Counted from the first letter of the stretch, positions 54,061 to 63,124 are shown. The stretch is DNA of 64,000 nucleotides from Caryophanales bacterium UBA5603 (GCA_002424815.1 DILB01000008.1:1-64000), one strand, 5' to 3'. Made by a program: numbers and translations. The notes: generated from the sequence alone by a model not told the origin.

Positions 54061-55326
54061 TTATTCCTCCATAATCGTAATATTTCCACCTAAACGTTGA
54101 TAATCTTGGAAAAAGTTTGGATAAGATTTATTAATGGCATCTGCATTACGAATCAATACCGGTTTTGTTGCACGGATAGCCGCAATAGCGATAGCCATAA
54201 CAATACGATGATCATTAAAAGATTCAAAAACACCACCGTCGACATAATTTTGACCTTCAATTAACAAGGCGGCATCAGTCATCTCGACTTTAACATTCAT
54301 TTGCTTTAATGTTTCATAGGTTGAACTCAAACGATTTGATTCTTTATACTTTAATCTTGCAGCATTATCAATAATAGTTTTACCTTTTGATAAAGCGCCT
54401 AAAACAGCTAGAATAGGAGCGATATCAGGCGATTGACTAACATCAATCGTTGTTCCTATCGTGTTGGAGCAATGAAAAATATATCCATTTGAAGTTGGTT
54501 CGTAAAGACCATCCATTTTTTTAATAAATTCAAGTATACGTCGGTCGGGTTGTAAAGAGTTAGATGAAAGGTTTTTACAGATTATATCTCCCCCAAGCAG
54601 TCCGGCCACCGCGTGAAATGCCATTTGTGAATAATCGCCTTCAATAATCATTTTAGTTGGAAGATATTTTTGATTGCCTTTGATTATATATTTTCCATTC
54701 TCAATCGTAATTTTTATACCAAAACGATTCAGAACATCCAAGGTCATATCGATGTACTCTTTTGATTCTAATTCACCGTCTATTTCGATGATTGAATCCT
54801 CTTTTAACAAAGGCAACGAAAACATCAAACCCGAGACGAACTGACTGGAGATGTTTCCTGGGATTTTATATAATCCCGGAGTAATAGAACCATCGATAAT
54901 GATTGATCGTTCGTTTTGTTGATAAGTCAAATGACGGTCTTTGAAGATTTGTTCATATATCGACATGGGACGTTTGAATAAACTGGGTTTTCCAGTTAAT
55001 ACAATTTTTTGTTTGCTCAAAGATAAGATGGGAATCAAAAATCTTAAGGTCGAGCCCGATTCATTACAATCAATAAAATTATCATCCATGACCATAATTC
55101 TAGAAACGCCTTGGATAATCAACTGATGTTCGTTTCGAACAATTTTTGCACCTATTTTTTCCATAGCCGCAATGGTAGAGTGGATATCATCACTAAAACC
55201 AATATTATTTATAACACTTTTTCCTTTTGCAAGCGAAGCACAAATTATTGCTCGGTGCGATTGACTTTTAGATGCTGGGATTATGACGCTACCTGATAAT
55301 TTTGTAGGATTAATTAAAACATTCAT
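54061..55326 (-). CDS. aroA: EPSP synthase (3-phosphoshikimate 1-carboxyvinyltransferase)
   Basis: Adds enolpyruvate to shikimate 3-phosphate. 421 residues, two six-fold inside-out domains. PASKSQSHRAI holds the phosphate-binding Lys-Ser, NESGSTLRFLIPILS is the phosphoenolpyruvate loop, EGDYSQMAF and FNDHRIVMA follow. The loop reads NESGSTLRF where many enzymes have NAGTAMRP, so this is the class II-like variant. Overlaps tyrA by four bases. Confidence 0.95.
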   Translation of the reverse strand: MNVLINPTKLSGSVIIPASKSQSHRAIICASLAKGKSVINNIGFSDDIHSTIAAMEKIGAKIVRNEHQLIIQGVSRIMVMDDNFIDCNESGSTLRFLIPILSLSKQKIVLTGKPSLFKRPMSIYEQIFKDRHLTYQQNERSIIIDGSITPGLYKIPGNISSQFVSGLMFSLPLLKEDSIIEIDGELESKEYIDMTLDVLNRFGIKITIENGKYIIKGNQKYLPTKMIIEGDYSQMAFHAVAGLLGGDIICKNLSSNSLQPDRRILEFIKKMDGLYEPTSNGYIFHCSNTIGTTIDVSQSPDIAPILAVLGALSKGKTIIDNAARLKYKESNRLSSTYETLKQMNVKVEMTDAALLIEGQNYVDGGVFESFNDHRIVMAIAIAAIRATKPVLIRNADAINKSYPNFFQDYQRLGGNITIMEE

Positions 55327-56168
55327 CTTGAGGCACCTTTTTCCATTCCTAACCTTATATCTTTTGCTGCAGTCATCAGTTCAATCAATTGGGTTTCATC
55401 GACTGACTCAAGACAATTCTCATATTTTTCAAGCGTCTTTTTAAAATTTTTAATCTTTTTAAGAAGTATTTCTTTATTTTCCATGAATAATTCAGACCAC
55501 AAAGGCGCATTAATCATGGCGATTCGTGTCAAATCTCGATAAGAATCACCAATAAATTTAACCGTTTCAAACGACTGGTCATCACTTAAAACTAATGCCA
55601 AAGATAATATATGGGTTAATTGAGAAGTATAAGCAATGATTTCATCATGCTTTTCAGGACTTAGGTATGAAACAGAAGTAAAACCCATTGATCTAGCAAG
55701 GCTATCAACCAATTCTAAATTTTTCGTGGTATTTCTATCCAAAGGAGTTATGATATAATTTGCATTTGTAAATATCGAAGCGCTTGATGATGCAACGCCT
55801 ATTTTTTCTCTGCCAGCTACAGGGTGGGTGTAAATCAACTCAAACCGATTATCGATATAAGGCTCCAAAGCATTAACAACGGATGTTTTTACACCCGATA
55901 TTTCGATTAAAACCGTCCCTGGAAGAATATCGTTTTTAGCTTCTTTGATGAACTTAACCAAGGCACGTGGATATAGGCAAATATAGACAATTTGAACAGC
56001 ATTAAAAAACTCAATCTTATCTTGATAGCCATAATCAATGATGTGATTTGATAATGCAAATTCGATTGTCTGAGGATTGTGATCGAGCGCATGAATTTCA
56101 TGTTGCGATTTGAGGGCTTTAGCAATACTGCCCCCCATTAAACCCAATCCGATAATACCAATTTTCAT
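55323..56168 (-). CDS. tyrA: Prephenate dehydrogenase
   Basis: Oxidises prephenate to hydroxyphenylpyruvate for tyrosine. 281 residues. NAD-binding GIIGLGLMGGSIAKAL at the N-terminus, THPVAGREKIGV with the catalytic His, then helical C-terminal domain with LTHILSLALVLS. No ACT or chorismate mutase domain attached. First gene of the seven-gene aro operon; stop is TGA. No pheA or chorismate mutase is found in the window. Confidence 0.93.
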   Translation of the reverse strand: MKIGIIGLGLMGGSIAKALKSQHEIHALDHNPQTIEFALSNHIIDYGYQDKIEFFNAVQIVYICLYPRALVKFIKEAKNDILPGTVLIEISGVKTSVVNALEPYIDNRFELIYTHPVAGREKIGVASSSASIFTNANYIITPLDRNTTKNLELVDSLARSMGFTSVSYLSPEKHDEIIAYTSQLTHILSLALVLSDDQSFETVKFIGDSYRDLTRIAMINAPLWSELFMENKEILLKKIKNFKKTLEKYENCLESVDETQLIELMTAAKDIRLGMEKGASR

Positions 56169-56200
56169 ATATTCATCTGCCCCCAGTAATATTTTATATT

Positions 56201-56206
56201 ATTTTA
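56201..56206 (-). promoter_or_regulatory. Extended -10 promoter of the tyrA-aro operon
   Basis: Minus strand TGG-TAAAAT about 33 bases before tyrA. No T-box leader features (no AGGGTGG-type box) seen. Confidence 0.45.
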
Positions 56207-56261
56207 CCATAAATAAGATGTATATATATAAAAAACCGATTTTTTTGGCGAAATACTGGAA

Positions 56262-56300
56262 CCTGATATGAGTAAGGATTTGCTCATATGAGGTCTTTTT
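56262..56300 (+). other. Hairpin with T-tract in the tyrA-folD intergenic region
   Basis: 11-bp arms CCTGATATGAG / CTCATATGAGG with one mismatch, loop 10, then TCTTTTT on the plus strand. It looks like a terminator, but the upstream gene on that side is oriented the other way. It may insulate folD from antisense reading, or form a leader structure upstream of the aro promoter. Confidence 0.45.
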
Positions 56301-56318
56301 ATCACGCAAGGATTGTGA

Positions 56319-56324
56319 TATAAT
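56319..56324 (+). promoter_or_regulatory. Extended -10 promoter of folD-purB
   Basis: TGA-TATAAT about 100 bases before folD; no good -35. The leader carries TTTCAACAC-type motifs but no riboswitch I recognise. Confidence 0.55.
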
Positions 56325-56426
56325 TGTTAAAAGAAGATTGTATATAAACAATGACCATGATTTCAACACTTTTTCAACCTTTACACTTACCAAGACATTC
56401 GCATCAATAAAAAAGGAGACAAGGCC

Positions 56427-57284
56427 ATGGCACAATTATTGGACGGAAAGGCACTTGCACTTGAAATTAGAGAGCATATAAAATATCAAGTTGATCAAAT
56501 CATATCAACCAAAGGAATAACCCCTCATTTAGCCGTTGTACTAGTTGGAGAAAATCCAGCAAGCCAATCTTATGTAAAAGGAAAAGAAACAGCTTGTCGA
56601 AAAGCAGGTATAAAAAGCACGGTTATAAAAGTAGAAGAATCCATTTCAGAAATTGAGTTGGAAAAAATTATCGATGATTTAAACAATAATGATAGTGTTC
56701 ACGGCATTTTACTTCAGCTACCTATTTCAAAACATCTTAATGCTGATAAAATCATCGCAAGAATCAGATCAGATAAAGATGTCGATGGATTTACACCTCA
56801 AAATGTTGCATTGTTGACAAATTCACAACCGCATCTAGTTCCTTGTACGCCCTTAGGAATTATTAGAATTCTTAAAAAGTATGCTATTCCGATTGAAGGC
56901 AAACATTGTGTTGTGGTCGGACGTAGTCAGATTGTCGGCAAACCGATGGCTTCATTATTATTAAAAGATCATGGAACGGTGACGATATGTCACAGCCGTA
57001 CGACTAATCTTCGAGCGATGACATTACAAGCCGATATTTTAGTTGTCGCAATGGGAAAACCAAAAATGATTGATGGAACTTATGTTAAACCAGGGGCGAC
57101 TGTCATTGATGTAGGAATTTCTAAAGTGGATGGTATCATTGTTGGTGATGTTGATTTTGAATCCGCAGAAGCAGTTGCAGGATACATTACACCTGTTCCT
57201 GGCGGTGTAGGTCCAATGACTATAGCTTGTTTATTAGAAAACACTTTGCTGTGTTATGAAACATTAGTGGGTGCTAAAAAATGA
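56427..57284 (+). CDS. folD: Methylenetetrahydrofolate dehydrogenase/cyclohydrolase FolD
   Basis: Bifunctional enzyme interconverting methylene-, methenyl- and formyl-tetrahydrofolate. 285 residues. GENPASQSYVKGKETACRK holds the catalytic Lys region, GILLQLPISKHL, and the NADP-binding VVGRSQIVGKPMASLL, then PGGVGPMTIA. Links with glyA and the purine genes. Stop is TGA and overlaps purB by four bases. Confidence 0.96.
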   Translation: MAQLLDGKALALEIREHIKYQVDQIISTKGITPHLAVVLVGENPASQSYVKGKETACRKAGIKSTVIKVEESISEIELEKIIDDLNNNDSVHGILLQLPISKHLNADKIIARIRSDKDVDGFTPQNVALLTNSQPHLVPCTPLGIIRILKKYAIPIEGKHCVVVGRSQIVGKPMASLLLKDHGTVTICHSRTTNLRAMTLQADILVVAMGKPKMIDGTYVKPGATVIDVGISKVDGIIVGDVDFESAEAVAGYITPVPGGVGPMTIACLLENTLLCYETLVGAKK

Positions 57285-58582
57285 TTGAACGATATACTCG
57301 ACCACAGATGGCAGCCATCTGGAATGATCAATTTAAATTTGATGCATATTTGAAAATAGAAATTCTTAATGTCGAAGCTTTAGTTTTAAAAGGCATTGCA
57401 ACGAAAGCGGAATTAACCACAATAAAAGAAAATGCAACCTTTTCAATTGAACGAATCAAAGAAATTGAGTCTGCGACACATCATGACGTCATTGCATTCA
57501 CACGCGCCGTTTCTGAATCGCTGGGAATAGAAAAACGATTGATTCATTATGGATTAACTTCAACTGATGTTGTAGATACAGCTAACGGATATATTCTTAA
57601 ACATGTCAACGCATTAATCAAACAAGATTTATTGCGATTTTCAGAGGTATTAAAAAAACAAGCAATAAAATATCGAAATACATTTTGTATTGGTCGAACG
57701 CATGGAATCCATGCGGATATTACGATTTTTGGATTGAAATGGGCTTTATGGTATGATGAAATGCAACGCCATATTCATCGGTTCAACGAGGCTTCATCAA
57801 ATATCGAATGCGGTAAAATCAGTGGTGCCGTTGGGAATTTTGCCTTTATCGATCCAGATATTGAAAAATATATTCTAGAAAAACTTGATCTTCATAAAGT
57901 TAATATTTCAACGCAAACACTTCAAAGAGATAGACACGCTTATTATATTTCAGTGATTGCTTTGATTGGAGCAACCTTAGAAAAAATAGCTACAGAAATT
58001 AGACATCTTCAAAGAACTGAAGTCAGTGAAGTTTCTGAACGATTTGAACTTGGACAAAAAGGCTCGTCAGCGATGCCTCACAAACAAAATCCTATTGTAT
58101 CAGAAAATATCACTGGTCTTGCGCGAATTCTTAGGGGATATGTGATTCCGTGTTATGAAGATGTGTCGCTTTGGCACGAACGCGATATATCACATTCTAG
58201 CGTTGAAAGAATTGTATTACCCGATGCCACGACATTGATTGATTATATGCTTGATAGATATGCAACAACATTAGAAAATTTAGTTGTTTTTCCAGATAAA
58301 ATGATGGCTAACATTCATTTGACAAATGGTGTAATATTTTCTCAAAGGGTTTTGACTGCCTTAATTGATGCGGGAATTTCAAGAGAAACCGCTTATGATG
58401 TTATTCAGCCACTTGCTTTAAAATCTTATCGAGAAGGGGATGATTTTAAAACCCTTGTTTCTCAAAATGAGATAATACTTTCAAAGTTACCGCTCTTAGA
58501 AATTGAAAAACTATTCGATTTAGCGTTTTACCAACGGAATGTCGAATATATTTATCAACAAGTTTTTACCCACGGAGAGTAA
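57281..58582 (+). CDS. purB: Adenylosuccinate lyase
   Basis: Second step from IMP to AMP and also the SAICAR cleavage of de novo synthesis. 433 residues. HHDVIAFTRAVSE, catalytic His in RTHGIHADITIFGLK, and the fumarase/aspartase superfamily signature GSSAMPHKQNPI. Overlaps folD; followed one base later by the PatB-like gene. Confidence 0.96.
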   Translation: MIERYTRPQMAAIWNDQFKFDAYLKIEILNVEALVLKGIATKAELTTIKENATFSIERIKEIESATHHDVIAFTRAVSESLGIEKRLIHYGLTSTDVVDTANGYILKHVNALIKQDLLRFSEVLKKQAIKYRNTFCIGRTHGIHADITIFGLKWALWYDEMQRHIHRFNEASSNIECGKISGAVGNFAFIDPDIEKYILEKLDLHKVNISTQTLQRDRHAYYISVIALIGATLEKIATEIRHLQRTEVSEVSERFELGQKGSSAMPHKQNPIVSENITGLARILRGYVIPCYEDVSLWHERDISHSSVERIVLPDATTLIDYMLDRYATTLENLVVFPDKMMANIHLTNGVIFSQRVLTALIDAGISRETAYDVIQPLALKSYREGDDFKTLVSQNEIILSKLPLLEIEKLFDLAFYQRNVEYIYQQVFTHGE

Positions 58583-58583
58583 C

Positions 58584-59738
58584 ATGACAAAATATGACTT
58601 AGACGCAATCATTTGCAGAGAAAATACTTGTAGTATTAAAAATGATTATCGTGATTGTGAAGAGATGCTATGTATGTGGGTAGCAGATATGGATTTTGCC
58701 GTTGCTGAGCCTATTGTTGAAGCGATAAAAAAACGAGCTAATCATCCAATTTTTGGATATTCCTATATTCCGGACCGTTTATATAAAGCCGTTTCGTCAT
58801 GGTACGACCGCAGACAAGGTTATTGTTATGATCCAAAACAAATATTAACTTATTACAGTGTTGTTTCAGCAATCTCTTTAGTTTTAATTTCATTAACTCA
58901 AGAAGAAGATGTTGTTACGATAATGGCACCAACTTATATGAATTTTCCTCCCGCAGTAAATGGAGTAAACAGAAAAATCATATATTCCCCTTTAATCAAT
59001 CGAGATAATCATTATGAAATTGATTTTGAAAATCTTGAAGATTGTCTCTCTAAATCTAAAGTATTTTTACACTGCTCACCACATAATCCTGCTGGTCGAG
59101 TTTGGACTGAAGAGGAGCAATGCAAGATTGCAAGTTTGTGTTTAAAATATAAAGTATTAGTTATCAGTGATGAAATTCACTCCGATTTAATTATGCCCAC
59201 ACACAAACACATTCCATTCATCACGGTTTGTGAAAATGCCAAGGATTTCACAATTACTTTGCTTTCAGCAACAAAAACATTCAATCTAGCTCATAACGGA
59301 GTCGCTTTCATTATGCCCGGAAATCAAGAGCATTATCAAACCATTAAAAAGAATATGGATAAATTCCATCTCGGTTCCATGAATATTTTTGCAACAACAG
59401 CTGTTTTAGCCGCATATGAGTCTGGTGAGGAATGGCTTGAACAAGTTATTTTATATGTTGAAAACAATTATAAAATTGCCAAAAATTTTATTGAAGAAAA
59501 ATTATCAAAAATTAAAGTTTTACCTTTAGAAGGTACTTATTTGATGTGGCTAGATTGTCGCAATTTAGGAATGTCAGTGACTGATTTTTTTGAAAAAAAC
59601 GCAAAAATATTAGGTGAAGATGGCATCTTATTTGGTCAGTATGGCGCAGGGTACTATCGTATTAATATTGCAACTTCCCGATTGATAATCGACAAAATGC
59701 TCAGTCGAATGGAGAAAACTTATCAAGAAATGCTTTAA
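58584..59738 (+). CDS. MalY/PatB-family PLP enzyme (cystathionine beta-lyase or aminotransferase)
   Basis: 384 residues. Begins MTKYDLDAIICRENTCSIKN, then the family box LCMWVADMDFAVAEPI, with GYSYIPDRLYKAVSSWYDRR. PLP lysine in LSATKTFNLAHNGVAF; VISDEIHSDLI carries the conserved Asp. MalY/PatB proteins cleave cystathionine to homocysteine or act as aminotransferases. The ATG at 58584 (GGAG seven bases before) is preferred to one at 58539 inside purB. Co-transcribed with purB. Confidence 0.86.
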   Translation: MTKYDLDAIICRENTCSIKNDYRDCEEMLCMWVADMDFAVAEPIVEAIKKRANHPIFGYSYIPDRLYKAVSSWYDRRQGYCYDPKQILTYYSVVSAISLVLISLTQEEDVVTIMAPTYMNFPPAVNGVNRKIIYSPLINRDNHYEIDFENLEDCLSKSKVFLHCSPHNPAGRVWTEEEQCKIASLCLKYKVLVISDEIHSDLIMPTHKHIPFITVCENAKDFTITLLSATKTFNLAHNGVAFIMPGNQEHYQTIKKNMDKFHLGSMNIFATTAVLAAYESGEEWLEQVILYVENNYKIAKNFIEEKLSKIKVLPLEGTYLMWLDCRNLGMSVTDFFEKNAKILGEDGILFGQYGAGYYRINIATSRLIIDKMLSRMEKTYQEML

Positions 59739-59754
59739 TATGGGGGAAACCACA

Positions 59755-61695
59755 ATGAAGTTTAACCATCAAAAAATATTTATATTGTTTTTGATATCAA
59801 GCATTTTTTGCTTGTCCTTTACTTTTCCGAAAATTTTGGCTGAACCCGCAAACAAAACCGCACTTATTGAAGAGCGAAATGCAATTAATCAAGTGATTGC
59901 TAACGCATCACTGTATATGGCAGAATCTTATAATGCTTTTAATTCAGACCTTTCTTTATTGGGAGGCATTGCTTATGTGGATGCCGTTATTCTTGATGAT
60001 TTAGCAACTCAAGTCGAAGTAGACGAGTTAACCTATGCATTACAACAATTAAGATATAATCTAGTTACCAAATTGATTCATGCTTCAATTAATCTTCAGT
60101 TTCAACAAGCTGATACGGCTTCTCTCGTTGGATATACACTTCGCTCACAAAATGAATATCATACCGAATTAGATCGAATTGAAGGCATTCTCAACGATCC
60201 TCGATCTGGAGATGTGAAGATATCACTTCTAAGTGGTGAAATCATAGAGGCTCACAACCTTTTAGTTTTTCTTGCCGATAAAACAGAATTGATGGCCTCG
60301 ATGACGTTAGCGAATAATATTGCTATTTCGGATGGGTTGCTATATACACCGAATTCGTTTGCTTTGTTTTTATCTGCCCACGCGTTATTTGAAACACAAG
60401 TACTTGAAAAGTATTCTATGACAGTCAATCAAATTGTCAATCATTCTGATACTTCTGTTGATGAAGCTGAAGAGGCTTTAAATATTATAAACAACGCACT
60501 TTCTCTATTATACTTGCGACCGGATAAAACTGAATTAAACGAGGCATATCTTTCAGCTCTAAGTCATGATTTATCACCCTATACACCTAATTCTCAAGTT
60601 GTATTTCAAAACGGATTAACAAGTATAAAATCAATTATTGATAATCCAAATACATTAATGAATGATTTAGAAATTGCATTGGTAGATTTAGTTAACCTCT
60701 ATTTAGTTTTAGTTCCATTAGCAGATAAATCAGAATTGATAGCCGCTAATACCCTCGCAATGCTGGCTTATTATGAAGAGCGATTAGACTATACAACATC
60801 ATCTTATTCTCTTTTTAAAGATGCTGTTTTTGCATATGGAACCTATCTATTTATTAATCAATTAATTGCTGATCAAAACATTAGTCAAGAAGATGTGAAT
60901 GAATGGGTTGAGACGATTAATGAAGCACTGTCTTTATTAGTAGTTAGAGCGGATGTCACTTTACTTCAAATCGAATACGATCAACTTTTAAAAATTAACA
61001 CAGCACCTTATACACCGGCGTCGATTTTTGATTTTGAAGAAGAAATAGATCGTATTGCAGCAATACTTTATAGTCGTAATACAGATCAAGCTTTGGCGGA
61101 TCAAACACTTATCGAGGCAAAAAGCGCGTCAACACGACTTATCTTACTTGCAAACACCGACGAACTAGAAACACTGATTGTAAGGATTGAAAGATATAAA
61201 GAATCGGATTATACAGCAACGTCATATGGATATTTAATGATTTTATATGAGCTTGCTAAGGAACAACTTGAAAATCCTAATGTTTTACAATCTGTTATAG
61301 ATGTCATGACGGTAGATATTAAACTTGCTATTTCACTGTTACGCCCGACACTATCACCGATTCTATTGAAAGCGGGACAAGGATCAATTAACCTCCACGA
61401 ATATATTGTGGTAGGAAATTCTTTTATTGTCAGTTATGAATCTAACAATCCTTCAATATTGTTCGTCGATGACGAAGGAAACATCAGAGGCCTTGCATAT
61501 GGTAAAACCCATGTCCGTGTTACACTAGACAATGGACTATACGATGATATTCCTGTTTTTGTCAAAGCAAATGTTCAAACAGCAACGTTCGTTTTGGTTG
61601 TTACATTACCCTTTGTTTCGGCTGGAATAGCGATTGGATTACTCTCAGGAAATATAAAACCGATGAAAATCATCAACAAAATAAAAAAAATATGA
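59755..61695 (+). CDS. Membrane-anchored surface protein with FIVAR-like repeats and a BIG2-like domain
   Basis: 646 residues from the ATG at 59755 (GGGGGAA seven bases before; the earlier ATG at 59740 overlaps this site). Signal peptide 1-30, cut after KILA. Then about six helical repeats of roughly 85 residues over 30-520, recognisable by phrases such as DKTELNEAYLSAL, DKSELIAANTLAM and SPYTPNSQVVFQNGL, with an aromatic after YTP or YTTSSY: the FIVAR pattern. Residues about 540-605 resemble a BIG2 domain (SYESNNPSILFVDDEGNI). One membrane helix and KIKKI end the protein. Probable adhesion or structural role; function unknown. Confidence 0.72.
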   Translation: MKFNHQKIFILFLISSIFCLSFTFPKILAEPANKTALIEERNAINQVIANASLYMAESYNAFNSDLSLLGGIAYVDAVILDDLATQVEVDELTYALQQLRYNLVTKLIHASINLQFQQADTASLVGYTLRSQNEYHTELDRIEGILNDPRSGDVKISLLSGEIIEAHNLLVFLADKTELMASMTLANNIAISDGLLYTPNSFALFLSAHALFETQVLEKYSMTVNQIVNHSDTSVDEAEEALNIINNALSLLYLRPDKTELNEAYLSALSHDLSPYTPNSQVVFQNGLTSIKSIIDNPNTLMNDLEIALVDLVNLYLVLVPLADKSELIAANTLAMLAYYEERLDYTTSSYSLFKDAVFAYGTYLFINQLIADQNISQEDVNEWVETINEALSLLVVRADVTLLQIEYDQLLKINTAPYTPASIFDFEEEIDRIAAILYSRNTDQALADQTLIEAKSASTRLILLANTDELETLIVRIERYKESDYTATSYGYLMILYELAKEQLENPNVLQSVIDVMTVDIKLAISLLRPTLSPILLKAGQGSINLHEYIVVGNSFIVSYESNNPSILFVDDEGNIRGLAYGKTHVRVTLDNGLYDDIPVFVKANVQTATFVLVVTLPFVSAGIAIGLLSGNIKPMKIINKIKKI

Positions 61696-61739
61696 CTATA
61701 ATTACATGATTATATAATAATTGACTAGGAGGTGAGAAA

Positions 61740-62012
61740 ATGTCTCAACAACGAAGATTATATCGTGATACTGATAATCAAAAAATATTTGGTGTTTGTT
61801 CCGGCTTAGCGGATTACCTTGAAGCTGATGTCACATTGATTCGAGTGATATGGTTGATTCTAGTTTTATGCGCCGGAACGGGTGTTTTGGCTTATATCAT
61901 TATGGCCATTGTCATTGAACCTAAAAGCGTCGTAATGAAAAAAACAAAAGAAGATATAAAAGAAGCAGAAATTATTGACGATGATCCTTTTGCAAAATAC
62001 GATAAAAAATAA
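61740..62012 (+). CDS. PspC-domain membrane protein
   Basis: 90 residues. The PspC domain fills the first two thirds: RLYRDTDNQKIFGVCSGLAD, then DVTLIRVIWLILVLCAGTGV, one or two membrane helices, ending with an acidic/lysine-rich cytoplasmic tail. In other bacteria PspC proteins respond to membrane stress. Site AGGAGGTGAG before the ATG. Standalone, no other psp genes near. Confidence 0.9.
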   Translation: MSQQRRLYRDTDNQKIFGVCSGLADYLEADVTLIRVIWLILVLCAGTGVLAYIIMAIVIEPKSVVMKKTKEDIKEAEIIDDDPFAKYDKK

Positions 62013-62030
62013 TAAGAATAAATAAAATAA

Positions 62031-62057
62031 GTCGCTTTGAGAAAAGCGCTTTTTTTA
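62031..62057 (+). terminator. Terminator of the PspC gene
   Basis: Stem CGCTTT / AAAGCG, loop 4, then CTTTTTTT. Confidence 0.75.
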
Positions 62058-62063
62058 CGCAAT

Positions 62064-62080
62064 CTTTACATTACTTTACA
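62064..62080 (+). promoter_or_regulatory. Candidate Pho-box direct repeat upstream of pstS
   Basis: Two copies of CTTTACA with a 10-base period. It resembles PhoB/PhoP boxes (TTHAYA-type repeats, normally 11-base period). TGATAAT at 62102-62108 could be the -10. Regulation by phosphate starvation is expected for pst genes. Confidence 0.35.
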
Positions 62081-62156
62081 ATCATATGATTTTTTAAATA
62101 GTGATAATAAACTAAAATGAAGGTGTAATTCATAATTTAAAAAGGAGAAAATTTAA

Positions 62157-63104
62157 ATGAAAAAAATTAGTTTATTTATCATGATATTATTAGTTGGTAT
62201 TACAGTGTTGGCTTGCGGCGCGCAAACAACAACAACGGCAGTCACCTTTGATGAATCAAAATCTATCAACGTTTATACTCGCGATACAACATCGGGAACA
62301 CGCACAGGTTTTATGGAAGGTATCGGCTTTGCATCAGCAGCTACAAGCGATTCAGTATTAGTACAAGGTTTTATCATCAAAGATAATACTGGAATTCTGA
62401 GCACACTAGCCATAGACGAATATGGTATTGGATATGTTTCATTATCAAGTGTTAACGATAGCGTAAAAGGATTGAATTTTAATGGAGTAGAACCGACAGA
62501 AGTTAATGTTATCAATGACACCTATGGTTTAAAACGTCCCTTTATGTACATGCTTCGTCAAGATGGTGACTATCCAAACGATACGGTTGAAGCTATTGTC
62601 AAAGCTTTCGTAGCTTTCTTAAGCAGTTCAGATGGTGGAGATATCATTAATAATTCAGGTGCAATTGCATTACCAAGCACACAAACTTGGGATCAAATAA
62701 AATCAAGTCATACAGTTTGTACACAAAATAATGCGGCTATTACCGTTAGATTTGGTGGTTCAGACTCAATTCAAAAAGTTGCACAAGCTTTAACAGCAGC
62801 ATTTATGCCTAAATGTGGTAATTTTATTGCCGAACACGATCATACCGGTTCAAGTGATGCGTATAAAAGAACAAATGATCCGGCTATCAAAGATACAGCA
62901 GTTGGAAAAGATGTCGGCTTCTCATCTAGATTTTTCAGAGATGCAGAATTAAACGTTAATTCTAGTTTGCGCGGACAACTTGCTTGGGACGCTATCGTCG
63001 CAATCGTTCATGTCAATAATCCATTAAATAATGTTACAGCAGCGGATCTTAAAGCGATTTATGAAGGATCCTATCTTACTTGGGCAGCCCTCTTATCCAA
63101 ATAA
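62157..63104 (+). CDS. pstS: Phosphate-binding PstS lipoprotein with swapped lobe order (circularly permuted)
   Basis: 315 residues, lipobox VLAC with Cys20. The sequence contains both halves of PstS but in reverse order. Residues about 34-185 match the usual C-terminal half: phosphate-loop INVYTRDTTSGTRTGF, YGIGYVSLSSVNDSVKGLNF, and FVAFLSSSDGGDIINNSGAI. Residues about 195-310 match the usual N-terminal half: ITVRFGGSDSIQKVAQALTA, HDHTGSSDAYKR, DVGFSSRFF, DAIVAIVHVNNPLNNVTAAD, and the IFxGxxxxW-like AIYEGSYLTWAAL at the very end. The new ends fall exactly at the normal inter-lobe hinge. Followed by pstC after a hairpin. Site AAAAGGAGAAA before the ATG. Confidence 0.85.
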   Translation: MKKISLFIMILLVGITVLACGAQTTTTAVTFDESKSINVYTRDTTSGTRTGFMEGIGFASAATSDSVLVQGFIIKDNTGILSTLAIDEYGIGYVSLSSVNDSVKGLNFNGVEPTEVNVINDTYGLKRPFMYMLRQDGDYPNDTVEAIVKAFVAFLSSSDGGDIINNSGAIALPSTQTWDQIKSSHTVCTQNNAAITVRFGGSDSIQKVAQALTAAFMPKCGNFIAEHDHTGSSDAYKRTNDPAIKDTAVGKDVGFSSRFFRDAELNVNSSLRGQLAWDAIVAIVHVNNPLNNVTAADLKAIYEGSYLTWAALLSK

Positions 63105-63124
63105 ACAGTTTTACGATTAAAAAA

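Noticed and set aside
56169..56426. T-box or folate riboswitch in the tyrA-folD region
   Set aside because: No T-box core sequence and no recognisable riboswitch core; only a hairpin and promoters are visible.
56199..56435. 78-residue minus-strand open frame between tyrA and folD
   Set aside because: Starts on the folD start region through the palindrome CCATGG, has no ribosome site, odd composition, and covers the folD promoter and hairpin.
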